NCBI GenBank assembly: GCA_023014335.1
Contig: JAECYW010000020.1
Coordinates: 682,001-746,000 of the forward strand
Direction of reading: 5' to 3'
DNA from: Galerina marginata
Taxonomy: Eukaryota; Basidiomycota; Agaricomycetes; Agaricales; Galerinaceae
DNA: 64,000 bases
The translations under genes and the position numbers were made by a program. Under the pieces are notes generated by a model. It was not told the origin of the DNA. It did no database searches and worked only from the letters and a program-made list of their open reading frames with translations. Positions 12,118-24,750 of this stretch are shown here, in pieces; positions within the stretch are counted from its first letter, which is position 1; each line of letters opens with the position of its first letter.

Positions 12118-15100
12118 TTACAGAACAACTTCCTGAGAATGTTGGGATGGCGCAGAAAGAGCTAGGAGAGTCTCCGCGTCCCAGATCCGAACCGTCTCGT
12201 CGTACGACCCCGAGACTACGCGCCTGCCGTCAGGCGAGAATGCGACAGACTCGACCGAATATATGTGTCCACACAACGGTTCTCCCACCTGCTTTCCCGT
12301 CTCTGCGTCGCAGATCCGAACCGTCTGGTCGGCCGACCCCGAGACTATGCGCCTGCTGTCTGACGAGAATGCGACAGACGTGACCCAATTTGTGTGTCCA
12401 CGGAACGGTTCTCCCACTTGCTTTCCCTTCTCCACGTCCCAGATCCGAACCGTCTTGTCGTGTGACCCCGAGACTACGCGCCTGCCGTCTGGCGAGAATG
12501 CGACAGAACTGACCAAATGTGTGTGTCCACGGAACGGTTCTCCCGCCTGCTTTCCAGTCCTCGTGTCCCAGATCCGAACGGTATGGTCGGCCGACCCCGA
12601 GACTACGCGCCTGCCACCTGGCAAGAATGCCACAGACTTGACCGAATACTCGTGTCCGCGCAACGGTTCTCCCACCTGGTTTCCCGTCTCCGCGTCCCAG
12701 ATCCGAACCGTCTTGTCGTACGACCCCGAGACTACGCGGCTGCCGTCTGGCGAGAATGCGACAGACCAAACCCAAATTGTGTGTCCACGGAACGGTTCTC
12801 CCACCTGCTTTCCCGTCTCCGCATCCCAGATCCGAACCGTCTGGTCGGTCGACCCCGAGACTACGCGCTTGCCGTCTGGCGAGAATGCGACAGAGTAGAC
12901 CCAATTTGTGTGTCCACGGAACGGTTCTCCCACCTGCTTTCCAGTCTCCGCGTCCCAGATCCGAACCGTCTGGTCGCCAGACCCCGAGACCACGCGCCTG
13001 CCGTCCGGCGAGAAAGCGACAGAAACGACAGAACCAGTGTGTCCTTTCAATACCAGTAATTCAACTGCAGACCAAGTCATTGGATAGTCCAAGAGAATGG
13101 TGGTATTCACTACAATTTGTAAACCGCTCCATGAATTGTCGAGCAATTGCCCTATCGTGAATTTCCCTAAGTTCTGACAATGACTCCCAGACGTCCTTTG
13201 AAAGCATTAGTTTTAGCGATGTGTCTTGCCGGGCACTCTGCGTAAGAATGTCAACGGCAGCGGTTAAGAGTCGGCCCTTAGCCTCAGGCTTAAGTTTCGG
13301 GTTATCGTCCCTCAGAGTCTTAACCCCTCCTTCGTATACGGCTTGGCGTTCATCAGCTACGATATCCCTATGTAAGATCTGCATAAAATGTGTGGAATAT
13401 ATTATGCCTACCTGATGCCGGTTTATCGGACTTCAGAGTCCTAATCACTCCTTCGTATACGGCTTGGCGTCCATCCGCTACAATATCCCTATGTAAGATC
13501 TGCATAAATGTGTGGAATATATTATGCTTACCTGATGCCGCAGTTTGACGCAAGGTCTGCATCGCGTTATCATCATGAGAGATAAAGCGCATGACAAGGG
13601 CTTTGGCATAATCGTACAAGTCGAGTTCTAGCCAGTCGCCGCCTTTGCGATAACTTTCCCAGAACTGTGGATTATCGCCCACTGGACGTGCTTTTGGAGT
13701 GTACTCCTTGCTAGATTTGTTTGTTAGCAAGAGAGAACTGTGGATCTTCTGGCCAGGGTGGATTATACGGCTCGATCCGAGATGAGGCCTAATTTTCAGT
13801 CATTTGAGGAAAGAAGTGACATTGCCACACGAGTCAAGGAAAACTTACATGTAAGAATGAACGCCTCCATCAGGCCGCCTTGTGTAGGTCAGCCGCCTCA
13901 AAGGAAAGAGCTCAAGTAGCCACCAGACAGGGGTCAAAGATTCCTTTATTTCGACTTGCTCCTGAAAAGAGAGCTCCCGTTGGAATCGCTTCGTGCGAAG
14001 ACCCAGTCGTCCGGCTTCGAAAACCATCCACCTAAGAGGAGGCCGACTACGGTCCATCGAAGCATTATAGGCGTTTCCTCCCCCTCTAAAGGGTGGAAAT
14101 CGTAAAATCTATCACACACATCAATAGAGAAGAGAAAAAGCATACATATCTGAGTGCGTTCCAGCGAACCAGACTTCCAATGTGTGCTGGTGCTTTACCT
14201 CTTTTGCATCTGATTTATTGACCATGGCTGATGTGTCGGGGTCGTTAACAGCTGAAAAAGTGTCAGCCACATTGGAACCCTTCCTAGCGAATAATGTTCG
14301 TAACCCGGCAAGTAGACGACTAAAAATTGATCGGTTCCCCGCTGGTGTTTCCGCCACACTGGCAGCGGGTATGTCGTTAACGGCTGATACGTCGGCCACA
14401 GTGGAACTCTTCCTAGCGAATAGTTTCCTTAACCCGGCAAGTAGACGGCTAAAAATTGATTGGTTCGCATTCTCAAGTGCGGCAGGGGGCATAGTGGAAC
14501 CTCCATAGGCGTATTCGGGCAAGAACTTGACCCGTCGCTCGTCGAGTGCCAGTGCATGGCGGAAGTAACAGACGTGCTTCATCCCATCAACCGTTCCAGG
14601 GAGCATGCGTGTTCCACGCACAATTCCAATCGATGAAACGGTATCCCTGAGATGTTGGTTGATGAAGACGTGTGGACTAGTATGTTATTTACTGCGTACC
14701 AGGCGCCCACAAAGTGTACTTTCACGTCTTCGTAAGAGAACGCTTTCTTGAAGCGTTCAGCGCTAGACAGCCTTTCTGTTTGCGACGATTCAACGAGAGT
14801 CCCTCCAACTGGAGTTTCTGTAGGCTTATCGCTTTCTGGGTCCGCATACAGCTCATATGCGCTGAAAGGATTTGTTAGCGGAGAAAACGGGGCATGTGCC
14901 AGTCAAAACATACAACGGGATTTGCATTTCATTCCCTTTGTATATGAGGCCGACCTATGAATTTCGATAGATGTTATTTAAGGTACTAAAGAAAGTACAT
15001 ATCGCACCTTGTGAATCATGGCCGAAAGCACGCGAACTTGAAATGCTCCACGAGAAAATCCTGACAAACAGTCAGTGTAGGAACTTGGAAGATCCAGATT

Positions 15101-15702
15101 CCATTCGACGCGACTTACCGAAAAGAAATATGCAATCACCAGGCTCATAGTTATCTGATAGCCAGCGGTAGGCAGCCATAACTGTTTGCTCAAAATTCCT
15201 GTATGAAGGGCAGAGATAAAGCATGGCAGTTTAGTATGTTAGCACTCGACGTACCAGGCGATCGCCAAATCGATCTTGTGATACAAGACTTGGCGGTAAA
15301 ATTTCAATGATTTCCAAGATGGGCGTGCGTAGGTCCCAATGCCACTGTTATACCACGTTCGCTGGCGATCCATAGCCCCTTTCAAAATGAGGTTATACAA
15401 CTCGATAACATTCGTGTTCTTTCAACGCCATTAGCGAAAGCCAGCAGCTGGACAGTCTCAAACAGGCATACCTTGTCTCCGAATTGATTTGCGGTGCCGT
15501 CTATGGAAACAATGAGATTTCTGCCAGTCGTATCATGACAACAGCCCCAGGGTTTGGGCTCGGCTTCACGTGGAGGTGAACGATCTTCGGTTTGTACACC
15601 TTTCGACGTCGTGTTCTTGACTGACCAAATGTAAGTGAAGTTTTTCGTCAATATGCAGACGAACTACTCACGCGGAGTAGAGCTTTGAGGATCCTCAGCC
15701 AT
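12118..15702 (-). CDS. DUF2235 alpha/beta-hydrolase domain fused to seven WD40 repeats (gene A)
   Basis: Thirteen exons (15672-15702, 15472-15620, 15255-15418, 15119-15198, 15008-15060, 14914-14954, 14700-14861, 14146-14646, 13849-14085, 13532-13788, 13412-13477, 13114-13356, 12118-13064) splice in phase to 976 residues with no stop. Residues 45-400 are DUF2235, related to T6SS-type phospholipase/alpha-beta hydrolase catalytic domains. It has NLIVSIDGTANQFG (45-58), nucleophile motif GFSRG with Ser144, HFVGAWDTV (about 222-230) and WFAGTHSDIGGG (386-397). A helical linker (about 400-665) precedes seven 43-residue WD40 repeats (about 667-966). They are nearly identical except just after the GH dipeptide and in the 'SGSxDxT' turn. 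No NACHT or NB-ARC is present. An insertion at 288-360 holds two copies of a cationic amphipathic segment (SIFSRLLAGLR). Exon 11 arises from a 121-bp tandem duplication. Inferred role: cytosolic WD40-gated lipid or ester hydrolase, perhaps in recognition or defence; unproven. Confidence 0.88.
13328..13541 (-). repeat. 121-bp tandem duplication of exon plus intron inside gene A
   Basis: The segments starting at 13,328 and 13,449 are near-identical over about 93 nt (period 121). They cover the end of one exon, a 54/55-nt intron and the start of the next exon. Splicing at the paired 'CATCAG|gtaRgc' donors and 'tRtNgtag' acceptors (introns 13478-13531 and 13357-13411) keeps frame and adds one 66-nt exon relative to gene B, which has a single copy. 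Confidence 0.75.
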
Positions 15703-17099
15703 CGAAGACAACGGGGAACGGATTGAAGTATGGGAATAATAAGGAAAAGGAACAACGACGTGTTCGCGACTCTTACGAAGCCTTGAGGCTAGTTTCGGGG
15801 AAAAGGAAAAAATGAACTGAATTGAAGCGCCGCTGGAGATCTAACCAAAAAGGGGGAACAGAAAGCGAAGGAATGAACCCAGTGCAGACTTTGTAACATT
15901 CTAGGCGTTGCACGTTCGCGGATACGAGTGGCAGAAACGGAAACAGATGCGATATCATAGGTCTCCGTGGAGGTGCGGTGCGTACGAGGTGTATTGATGG
16001 CGAAGGGTGACGGTACTTAGTGCCAAAGATAGAACAATGAATAAAACGAGGAATTTACATTCTCGTCTTAGCGAGGAACAAGCTTAGATTAGAATTCCGA
16101 CTTTGAACAAGCGGAAAGCACGTGACAGAGACCGACTCATCAACTGTTCCAAACATTGATGAGTTGGCCCTTGTCCTTCTCTCCGACGCGTCGAGATTTG
16201 GGCGAGACGCGCCGTCGCCTTCTCAGGTGCATCTATGCACCTTTTTCTTGTTTTTCACCCGCCCTCCGCACCCTTTTCACCAGCTCGAATCATTATTCCT
16301 TCGCTGCTCCATGCAAGATTCTTACACTGCTAATTGCTCTATTTCGGCACAGGCTCTCGTATTCTAATTGACACAGGGAAAGTCTATTACTTGATTTAAC
16401 CAGTTACATCCGTTGTGCTGCATGGAGTGGTTCAACCCTCCCACCCATCGCAGCGTTTGTTCGGACACCCTGTGGAGGTCAGGATCCGAGAGCTTGTGTC
16501 GGGAAAGTGCTTCGCACTTTCGCCCACCTCGCACTGCTGCACCGCGCTTCATATAAAATAATCTGAGCTAACTACCACCCTCATAACGCGCAAGCTTAGA
16601 GCGCAGTCAAAGTCTCGAAGTGAGGTAACTTTAATGATCGCATGTCAAACGATACACACATGAGTCCTGGCAAGGAGAGTGTTTAGCGGATTTGCTGCGG
16701 CTCACTGAGGGTATCTTAGGACGAGAGGGAGACATACCGGGTTTTTCTGCACTGCGTGCTAACAGTGTCGTTGGAGAAGAGTTCGAGGCAGCATTGAGGC
16801 AGGCGTTAAGCGATAGGTGCTCAACCCACGCAGTCGACTCCTTCGTCAACATCACTAGTTGATCGACGGCACTTTCAATTTCTCTCGTAACGGTCTTATG
16901 GAACCGCAGTCGTTGTGCGTTTACTTGCTGCCTTCCATGCTGGTTAGGCGTGTTTCCAGTGCATTCGTTACGGCTGGTCCACACGGAATACTGCGTGTAA
17001 TTTTAATGTCTGTTAATGGGCAGCGTACATAGTTCCTACCTACCCGATCGTACAGGTCTCAGCTTTACCGTCGTGTTGTCATCCAGAATCCTTCGTAGG
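15703..17099. other. 5' flank of gene A and spacer
   Basis: Contains the promoter region of gene A (no clear TATA box) and further spacer. A minus-strand open stretch (16,631-16,984) has protein-like composition ('VDQLVMLTKESTAWVEHLSLNACLNAAS' style, split here for reading) and is followed by a possible donor (gtatgt). No complete gene could be built and no family is recognised. Confidence 0.35.
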
Positions 17100-20000
17100 T
17101 ACTGTATATCCACGTCCCTATCTGTCAATTCGTTCTGTCTTCCATGATGTCTTCGATCATGGAAGGTGCGTTCGCCTCGGTCAAAACAGAGCACGAGTTC
17201 GGCGAACCAAAATAATATGACTGGAAGCCTGAAGTAGTTGATACCGCAGAGGCAGGCGTGGGTAGCTGCGCAGACGAGTTGAATTCAAGGTCACAGCTAC
17301 ATGAGGCACGTGGCATCACGTAGAGGATAATGACTCTGAGGAGCACCACGAGCTTGTATATGTCTTTCCAGCAATTTCGGAGGTTCGTTCAAAAATACAA
17401 CGTTCAGTTTGCAATGCTGGCAAGAGCCGATAACGAACTCGAGAAAACTGCGAGGCTGAAACGTTGTCCTCGTTCCGCTGTCTCAGCATGCAAACGGAAA
17501 CTAAGGTGCTATGATTGACGGCGTGGGTAATGTAGGCCCATGGTAGCTGTGTTTGTCTCGAGTCAGAGAAGGGTGCAGGTGCAGCGGAGAAGCTAAAAAC
17601 GACCAAGGCGACGACGAAAAAGTAAAAAATGAAGGAATATCCATAGTATAGGTTCGTTCGGGTTCGTTGAGGAACGATGGCGTGGCATGAACTGGGCTGA
17701 CCAAACGAGGAGGACTTCCGAAAGCGACCTCCCTGCGCCTACACGAGAACGCCGATCGAACAGGGAGGAGGTACGCTGGGAGATCGTGACCGCAGCACGA
17801 AAGGAGGAAGCGGCGATGGCGGCGATGAAACAGCTCCATCCACGGGATCTACAGTTGGTCTGTTCATTTAAGTCGGTTTTGCGGATGGTCTTGACTCTTG
17901 AAAAGCTTAAAGACGCCCGTCTTTTCCGAGCTGCAAATTAGAACGTCAGAACCAGCATTAAGAGTTGAACTTGATGAGAATGCCTACCGATCTGAGATCC
18001 GAACCCATCGTCCAGATCGTCCACTGAGAGTGTAAGATGGAGGATAGACAGACTTGACAAGTTGATAGGAACGAAATTGATGTTGGCGTTGAACATTGAA
18101 GTGGTGTCAAAGTCGTCAGTTACTATCGGTCGAGGAACGATGACGTGGCCTGAAATGGGGTGACCAAACGAGAAGAACTCCCAAAGGCGTCTTGCCTGCG
18201 CATACACGAGAACGCCAGTCAACAGGAAGATCGTGACAAGGTAGCACGAAAGAAAGAGGGAGGAAGCGACGATGGCGCCGATAAAACAGCTCCGACCACA
18301 GGATCTGGAATTGGTTAGTTCATTTGATCGCATTTCGCAGATGGAGTCGAGTCTTGACGACGCCTGTCGTCTTCCGAGCTAGAAATCAGGAATGTTAGTG
18401 CCAGCATCGAAAATTGAACTTGAACTTGAGAAAGATGCTTACCAGTTGGACTGAACCAAGGAATCGAATTTGAAATCAACGCCGTCCGTGCTGTGAGTTC
18501 ATAGTTGGTTGATAGCCACGTCGACGCGTCGACAGGCGAGTAGGTCCAGTGAGAGAAAAGGTCGACTTGATAAGTTGGAGGAAACGAAGTTGATGTTAAC
18601 GTTGAAGATGAAGTTGCAGTCGAAGTCGCGTCCAGCTGAGGTCGATGTTCGCTGTGTTATCGGGCACATCGACTCCATATTGGGTAAGATCGAAGAGGTG
18701 GATGTCGTGTGTGGAGATCGTAAGATAGAGCAACGACGATGACGAGGGCAATCATAGGCTGGATGGGCGAATAAGTCAGTTGTGGCGATATAAGAGTAAG
18801 GAGGTCGAAAAACGACTAACCAGCAGGAAGAATACAGTACAGGACGTTGTCGTCACGAAGGACTTCTTTTTAACATCAAAGGCCCCTGCTTAACCACCAA
18901 GCTTCCAGTTTCGCCTTGACAAAAACTGGTAAGAGCGCCAGCAACGAACTCGAGGTTGAAGATTTGTCATTCCCGCTCGGTGATCCTGCTGCGTTCCAGT
19001 GGAATGTAAGCCGTCTGTGCTATGACTGGTGACGCAGGTGTTATAGGACCTTGAGTGTATCATACACGTAGCTGCACCGGAAGAGGGTCTGAAAACGGCG
19101 ACTAAGCTATGGGAGGATAAGTGAGATATAGGTTGGCCTAACAAAATATGAAGAATAACAACTAACCACTAGGAGGCCGAGGACAAAAGATATCCTCGTA
19201 CCATCAGCAAATGTTGCTCCACATCCTTAAATATTCACGGTTTTGGTTGGACGTTCAACGTCTACAAGAGTGCCCGCAACAAGCTCAAGACTTGAAAAGA
19301 ATTCCAGGCCGTAACTTCGTCATTCACGTTCGGTGGTTCTTGTCCGTCCTTCTCCCTCTGCGTGCTGCTGGCGGGATATAAGGCGCATATACTATGATTT
19401 GGCGACGCTGATAATGTTGGAGCTCGGCATCGATGTTCGTCTTGAGCTAGCGTAGGTGTAGCTGCAGAAGAGAAGGATCCGCAGTTGATAAAACCGGAGG
19501 CGAGGATGACAAAAGGAAGAAATGATTGATGAGGCTCTGTTGGCTGGTTCGTGTTGGCTAAGGAACGGTGACGTGGGGTGAATTGGATTGACCAGACTAG
19601 GAGAAAGACCTCCAAGATGACCTCCCTGCGCGTACACGAGAACGCCTGTCGAACTGGGAGGAGGACGCTGGAAGATTGATCGATCATGCATCGATCATGA
19701 CCGGCGAAATGAGCCTGTGGGATAGTGCACCCGAACTTGCATGGAAGAAGGGACGGAGGAAGCAGGGATGAGGGTCAAATTACGGCCTCGATCACGGTGC
19801 GATTTGTCATTTCATTTGAGAAGGTTTTGCAGATGGTCTTGACGATGCCTGCCTTCGTCAAGCCAGACCGTCACTTGAGGATGGGTGACGAGGACGACGA
19901 CGGGGAAGGTGGAAGACAGACACCGATAGATGTTAAGAGGAGTCAAAAGCAGCCCTCTTTGGGAATGAAAACCCAGTACGTCGTCGTGTACGACGGTGCC

Positions 20001-20255
20001 GACCCCAACGACCACAAGTTGGGGCGAACTGACATGCGGATATCTGAGCAAGAAGAATGGCATTGGCACCCAATCTGAGTTAGGATGGTGTGATAGAAAA
20101 CTTACTTCGTCAACGCTTTCGCCTCAAAGCATCCTTGGGCAAGTACATGGTCGGAATTCCAGTGCCGAGCGTTCGGGCTCGGCCAGATCACACCCCTTTG
20201 CGCCCGGCATTGCCGGACCATAGCCAAAAGTGTGCCTATCCCGGAGCGGCTCAGG
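17100..20255 (-). repeat. Family R copy 4 (composite, internally repeated)
   Basis: Read on the minus strand from about 20,255. It has the 5' 'cttgcccaaggatgctttga' word, a gtaag-like donor, then the 'TVVHDDVLG' exon (about 20,010-19,850). Two or more rounds follow of a hydrophobic segment followed by basic residues (about 18,300-18,170: 'IGAIVASSLFLSCYLVTIFLL') and a tail block ('tgacgtggNNtgaa' on plus at 17,666, 18,138 and 19,569). Further blocks resemble copy 2. The best-preserved stretches look like a single-pass membrane protein with Ser/Thr-rich flanks, but stops and frameshifts are everywhere. Interpreted as a decayed, tandemly expanded gene family. Confidence 0.6.
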
Positions 20256-20411
20256 AACGGACCTTGGCATTCACGCAGGCTTCACTTCCTGTGTTGCTCA
20301 ACACTTAAACAACAGCGAAATGGTACATATCAATATATTGATCTTATTTGGACTCTTAGACCTACAAGGCGAAGAGAGATTCGAGGGATAACCGATACAA
20401 AAAAAAGCACC

Positions 20412-21945
20412 TCAAACCGCCTTAAACTGGATTAATAGCCCTTCGAAATGAGGCGGAAGGGTAGGGCTATAATCTAACATGGCTTCCAGAGGAGGATACT
20501 CTCCGCGCGACGGCCCATCTGCAGGGTTCTCCTCAGACGGAACCCAATCTACGTCCAATTCCAGTGCAGCCTCGTCGCACAGACGAAGAATCCTCGCCAG
20601 AATGGTATTCAGTCCGTACTTGTCAGATTTCCACGCCCTCCTCCTCAACGCCTTGGCTACGTCCTTATTATCCGACCTCACCAGTACCTTCATATCCCGA
20701 TACCCACCTGAGAGAAGCGTGAGGACGCCGAGCTCAACTGCAATCTGCTCTGCCCAGGACATGATGATCTTATTGTTGGATCCGAGAAGAATATTCGGGT
20801 GGTTCGGGGTGAAAGTCCACGCGAGCCAGCGGTCGTTGAAGACGAGACCTATTCCGTGGCCCGACGCATCCACGAATATCTTTGGGGATGAATAAGGAGC
20901 AGAAGCCTGCGCTGATTGCGATGGGAAATTCGTGGTAGAACCGTTGGAACGGAGAGAAAAGGTCGAAGAGCGGCGCGATCGTGATGAATGGTTGTCCCAA
21001 TTATCAATGATGAACACCTGCGATGGAGTAAGTTTATCCCGCACAGTTTTTGCTGCCTTTTTGAACAAAGCTTTAACCTGCTTGCGGACTTTTTTGTTAC
21101 CTGGTACTTGGGCAGACCGTATCATCAAAGACAGCTCGCTGGCGTTAAGGTTGGGCTCGATGGACTCATAAATCGTATTGGGTGGCCGCAAAGCAGACGA
21201 CAAGTCGGTGGCCGGTTGTCTTGATGGAATGGACTCGACAGTCAACTGTTCATTAGAAGGCGGTGAGACTGGCGGTGATTCAGAGAGGTTGGATTCTGGG
21301 GAACTGTAGAGTTCGTCGATGATGTGATCGGGCATTTCGGAGTAGTACTCTGCCAGATGAGGTGTGAGGGAGTTGTCCGGGGATTTGCCACTATCGTTGG
21401 AAATTTTGGGGGCAGGCTCAGCGACGAAGTTATTGGTAGCCTCAGTGACGTGAAATTCAGGAGACGCCTTGACGATGTCAAAAGGAATGTCGGAGGCATA
21501 ATCAGCAATGTCAGCGGATTTGGGGGATGACTCGACGTCTTCGACGATGTCACTAGGGGATTCAAAGGCAGAATCAGCAAGGTTGGGTTGGGAGACTCGT
21601 TGTAGGGTTACCCTATTTCATTTGGAACTTCCGACCCAGACTGCCTTGCTAGAGCGTGCGCGTTGCTTGAGCCTGTAATAGGCTGCAGTGGGGCAAGCGA
21701 AAACTCTGCAACAGACTGCCTTGATCGATCGGCTTCGATACTCAAGTTTGCGATAGACGAGTGGCGTGAAGCCGCTGAAGCGTGCGGTGATTCAGAGCCA
21801 GCGCTAGACTTCGAACTTGGATGTCCAGGGCCTTCGCTGACATTGCGGCTATGGAAAAGAGAATCGTTGGAATGAGAAGACAAACGTGATTACTAGTATT
21901 CCCGTACCTAAAGCTGAAGACGCGCGAGAGATATGACCAGGCCAT
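20412..21945 (-). CDS. RNase H-fold protein, retroelement-derived, with Ser-rich N-terminus
   Basis: Three exons (21908-21945, 21612-21848, 20412-21552) separated by 59-nt GT-AG introns give 471 residues with consistent phases. Residues 1-230 are Ser/Pro/acid-rich and probably disordered. A Lys/Arg-rich helix (KKVRKQVKALFKKAAKTVRD) follows at about 245-264. Residues about 315-445 form an RNase H fold of retroelement type. The four acidic catalytic positions are present: D in 'KIFVDASGHGIG' (about 320), E in 'AEQIAVELG' (360 or 365), D in 'VRSDNKDV' (386) and D in 'WVPSEENPADGPSRG' (about 437). This C-terminal signature is typical of reverse-transcriptase/RNase H polyproteins (Gypsy/DIRS-like), but no reverse transcriptase, integrase or recombinase is present nearby. 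Intact frame, introns and a novel N-terminus suggest either a domesticated gene or a recently trapped fragment. The start ATG is a best guess, placed where a clean first exon joins in frame. Confidence 0.75.
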
Positions 21946-22980
21946 TATGTTTCAGGGTATTAGCGACTTCTAGGTATATATTACACTTCGTCGAGACCTG
22001 TGATGCTGACGGCACAATAATGGCTTGGCTTCCGTACAGACTGCGGAGTCTAGCACATCTTATAAGTACACGTGGAGTGAAAACGACACGAGTGTGATTA
22101 TACAAGAGACAATTGTAAGCCTTTGTCGTAGGAGCAGTATAGAAATTACTTAGTAATTCAGGTTATGAAAAAGCCTTGATGCAGCTTGAGGTCGATGGGC
22201 GCCGATGCTGCCAGTTTCGTTATTCAAGGGACCATCAGAATAGCGGAGAAATGCTTACTGAAAGCATATTAAAACTTGATTTACGCGAGTTTTCGGTACC
22301 GACTGGCATGCAAGGATGCACCTTCTAATAATCGATGTCGTTTTGGAACCGTAAGTTGGTCCTCGGCTCTGGCCTTTCATACCGATATGGCGGCAATGAC
22401 CTTGATCTACAGGTCCTAGCCTATAGTCATGACTATTTTTCGTACGAGAAAAAATGCCCTTCTTCCCGTCTCATTAAACGAGCACTTCCTTTGGCTCGCG
22501 GTTCTCTCATCCGAATGTTCGCCAGAGGTATTTCCCTCTTTATTTGGACGTTAAGTCTCAGGAATCTATATCTTAAATGGATGAGACCTTAGCCTTTCAA
22601 TCAATCACAGTTGCTTCGCATATCAAAAGCAAGCACGCACGCTGGTGATTCTTCCATTTCCCCTGCCTCGTCAAGCACAACCTTCCCGTTTTCATCCACG
22701 AGGCCTGTGAGCCGTGAGTGCGCCGTGACAATCTACCCTACACACCACGTTCAGCGCAGTTTCCACAGGTTATTGTTGTTTCCTCATGTCGAGATACCTT
22801 AACCAAGTATAGATGTGTATCGTGATTCACCTTCCGTTCTCGCCGCCTTTCGTTTCTGACACCGTGACCGACTGACCGTCTTGGACTTAAAGGGGAAGAG
22901 TTCAGCGCCTTCGATAAATTTCAGCGTATATTCATTTGAGTGACAGAATGGAGTCCGTAAGCAAAAGATCAGACGCATCG
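21946..22980. other. Spacer F', duplicate of gene B's 5' flank
   Basis: The word 'gtaggagcagtata' and following sequence (22,129-22,220) match 28,517-28,620. 'cgcatatcaaaagcaagcac...ttccatttcccctgcctcgtcaagc' (22,618-22,677) matches 28,756-28,811. 'acagaatggagtccgtaag' occurs at 22,945 and 29,061. The block therefore represents the 5' flank of a DUF2235-WD40 type locus without the gene itself. No intact gene is seen. Confidence 0.5.
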
Positions 22981-24750
22981 GTTGAGTAGAAGTTTCGGTT
23001 TGCAAACTTTACGAAAGCGGCGCGTTGATAGACGAGCGGGTACATTGAGAGGGAGAAACGGAGGATAAATTTTAAGAATTGAAAGGAACTTGAGTGATTG
23101 AGTGAATTCGAAGCCGAAGTCGCGTCCTGTAAATCTCCGACTCGGACGTTCACGGTGCATTACTACGTTATCAGGCAGATCAGCTCTAGATCTATCAAAA
23201 GTGAGATGTCGCGTACGAAGTTGAAGCATAGAGGAACGAAGATGACGTGGGCGATTATAGGCTGGATGGGCGAATAAGTCAAATGTGGGTGGAACTGAAT
23301 ATGTCGAAAAACGACCAACCATGAAGATGATGACGATATGGGACATCGTCGTCTAACAATCTTCTTCCCCAAACGCTCCGCCTTGTCCGCCAAGCTTCCT
23401 GACTTTGCCTCAACAAAAACAGGTACAAACGCCTGCAACGAACTCGAGAAATCTCCCAAGGTCGAAGGTTGTCATTTCCGTCTGGTGATCTTCCGCATCC
23501 TGCTTTCTTTGCCTGCCAGTCGAATGGAAGCCGCCTGTGCAATGGTTGGCGACGCAGGTATTGTTGGACCTTGAGTGTACGCGTAGCTGCACTAGAGGAG
23601 GATCTGAGAACGACGACAAAGCTGTCGGCGGATAAGTCAGATGTAGGCTCAACCATATGACGGATAACAACTAGCCTCTAGGAGGACGACGGTGACGAAT
23701 CGTGGCAGAACAGCCTGCCTAACGCCAAGTGCTCCTCTTCATCACTAAATATTCCAGGGTTCATTTCGGAGTTCAATGTTCGATGGTTGTACAAGCACCG
23801 TAAGGACCCGAGAAACCTTCCAGGTTGAAATCTCGTCGTTCTCGTTCGGTTGTTCTCCCCCTTTCTGCTCTCTCTGGCGCCAAAGGAATCCAAAGGCTAT
23901 GACTGGCGGCTTGGGTAGCATGGAACCTGAGTGAGGTGTAGGTGCAACGAAGGAGAAGCTGAGAATGCCGAGAAGGCGACGATGGCGACGGAGAGAATGG
24001 AGGAAGATCTATGGGTTAGTCCGAGTTAGTTGACGAACGGTGACGTGGCGTGAATTAGACTGACCAAACGAGGAGAAGGTCCTCCAAAAGTATCCTCCCC
24101 ACGCCTACACGGGAAAACTGGTCGAACAAGGAGGAGGAACGCTGGAAATCAATCGATTATGACCGGTTGAGCAAGCCTGCGGGATGGTGTACCCAAACTA
24201 AGGAGGGATGGGGCTCAATTACGGCCTCGATTACGGGAGTTGAGACCGGGTCATTTGATCAAGTTTTCGCAGATGCTTTTGACGATGCCAGTCTTCGTCG
24301 AGCCAGGCCTGCCAGCATTGAAAGTCGTCTAATTTGAGGCGGATGCAGACGCGGACGGGGCAGGTGGACGACGGTCACCGGTGAATATTTGAATGCTTGG
24401 GCCCAGGCACGAAGAAGAAAGGGACTAAGAAACGGCTTGTGCGTTAAGAGAGACCATATTCATCAATGACAGCCAGGTCATTGTAGACGACGGCGCCAGT
24501 CGCAACGAACAGACTGTTGGGGCTAACTGATGTGTGGATCGTTGAGAAACTGTTCAGTAATTAGCATAGCACCCAGATAGGAGAGCGTGATCGAAGGGTT
24601 ACCTTGTTTTTCAGAGCACCGTAATGTTTCCTTGGGACAGTCCACGCGATGAAGGAGGAAAGAAACGGGGTTAGGACTCCCTCTGTGATTGGAGGAAGTG
24701 CCAACGTGAGATTCGGCTCCGGGCCAAAAGTGTGCCTGTCCCGGCCCGGG
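22981..24750 (-). repeat. Family R copy 5
   Basis: Minus-strand copy with the same block order as copies 2 and 4. The 5' end lies near 24,740 ('ccaaaagtgtgcctgtcccgg', also at 20,226). The exon-like segment at 24,530-24,300 follows, then the tail block near 24,035 and the 'ctcgagaaatctcccaaggtcga' block near 23,443. The 3' end is near 23,000, where 'gaagtttcggtttgcaaac' is shared with 29,110. Frames are interrupted throughout. Confidence 0.6.

Noticed and set aside
12263..13059. Long antisense and out-of-frame open frames over the WD40 region (up to 224 codons)
   Set aside because: They arise because the WD40 units have a 129-bp period divisible by three; the sense frame of gene A explains the DNA.
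13357..13531. Retained-intron reading of gene A through both duplicated introns
   Set aside because: The first copy can be read through in frame, but the second leads to a stop, whereas splicing both gives a complete 976-residue protein matching gene B.
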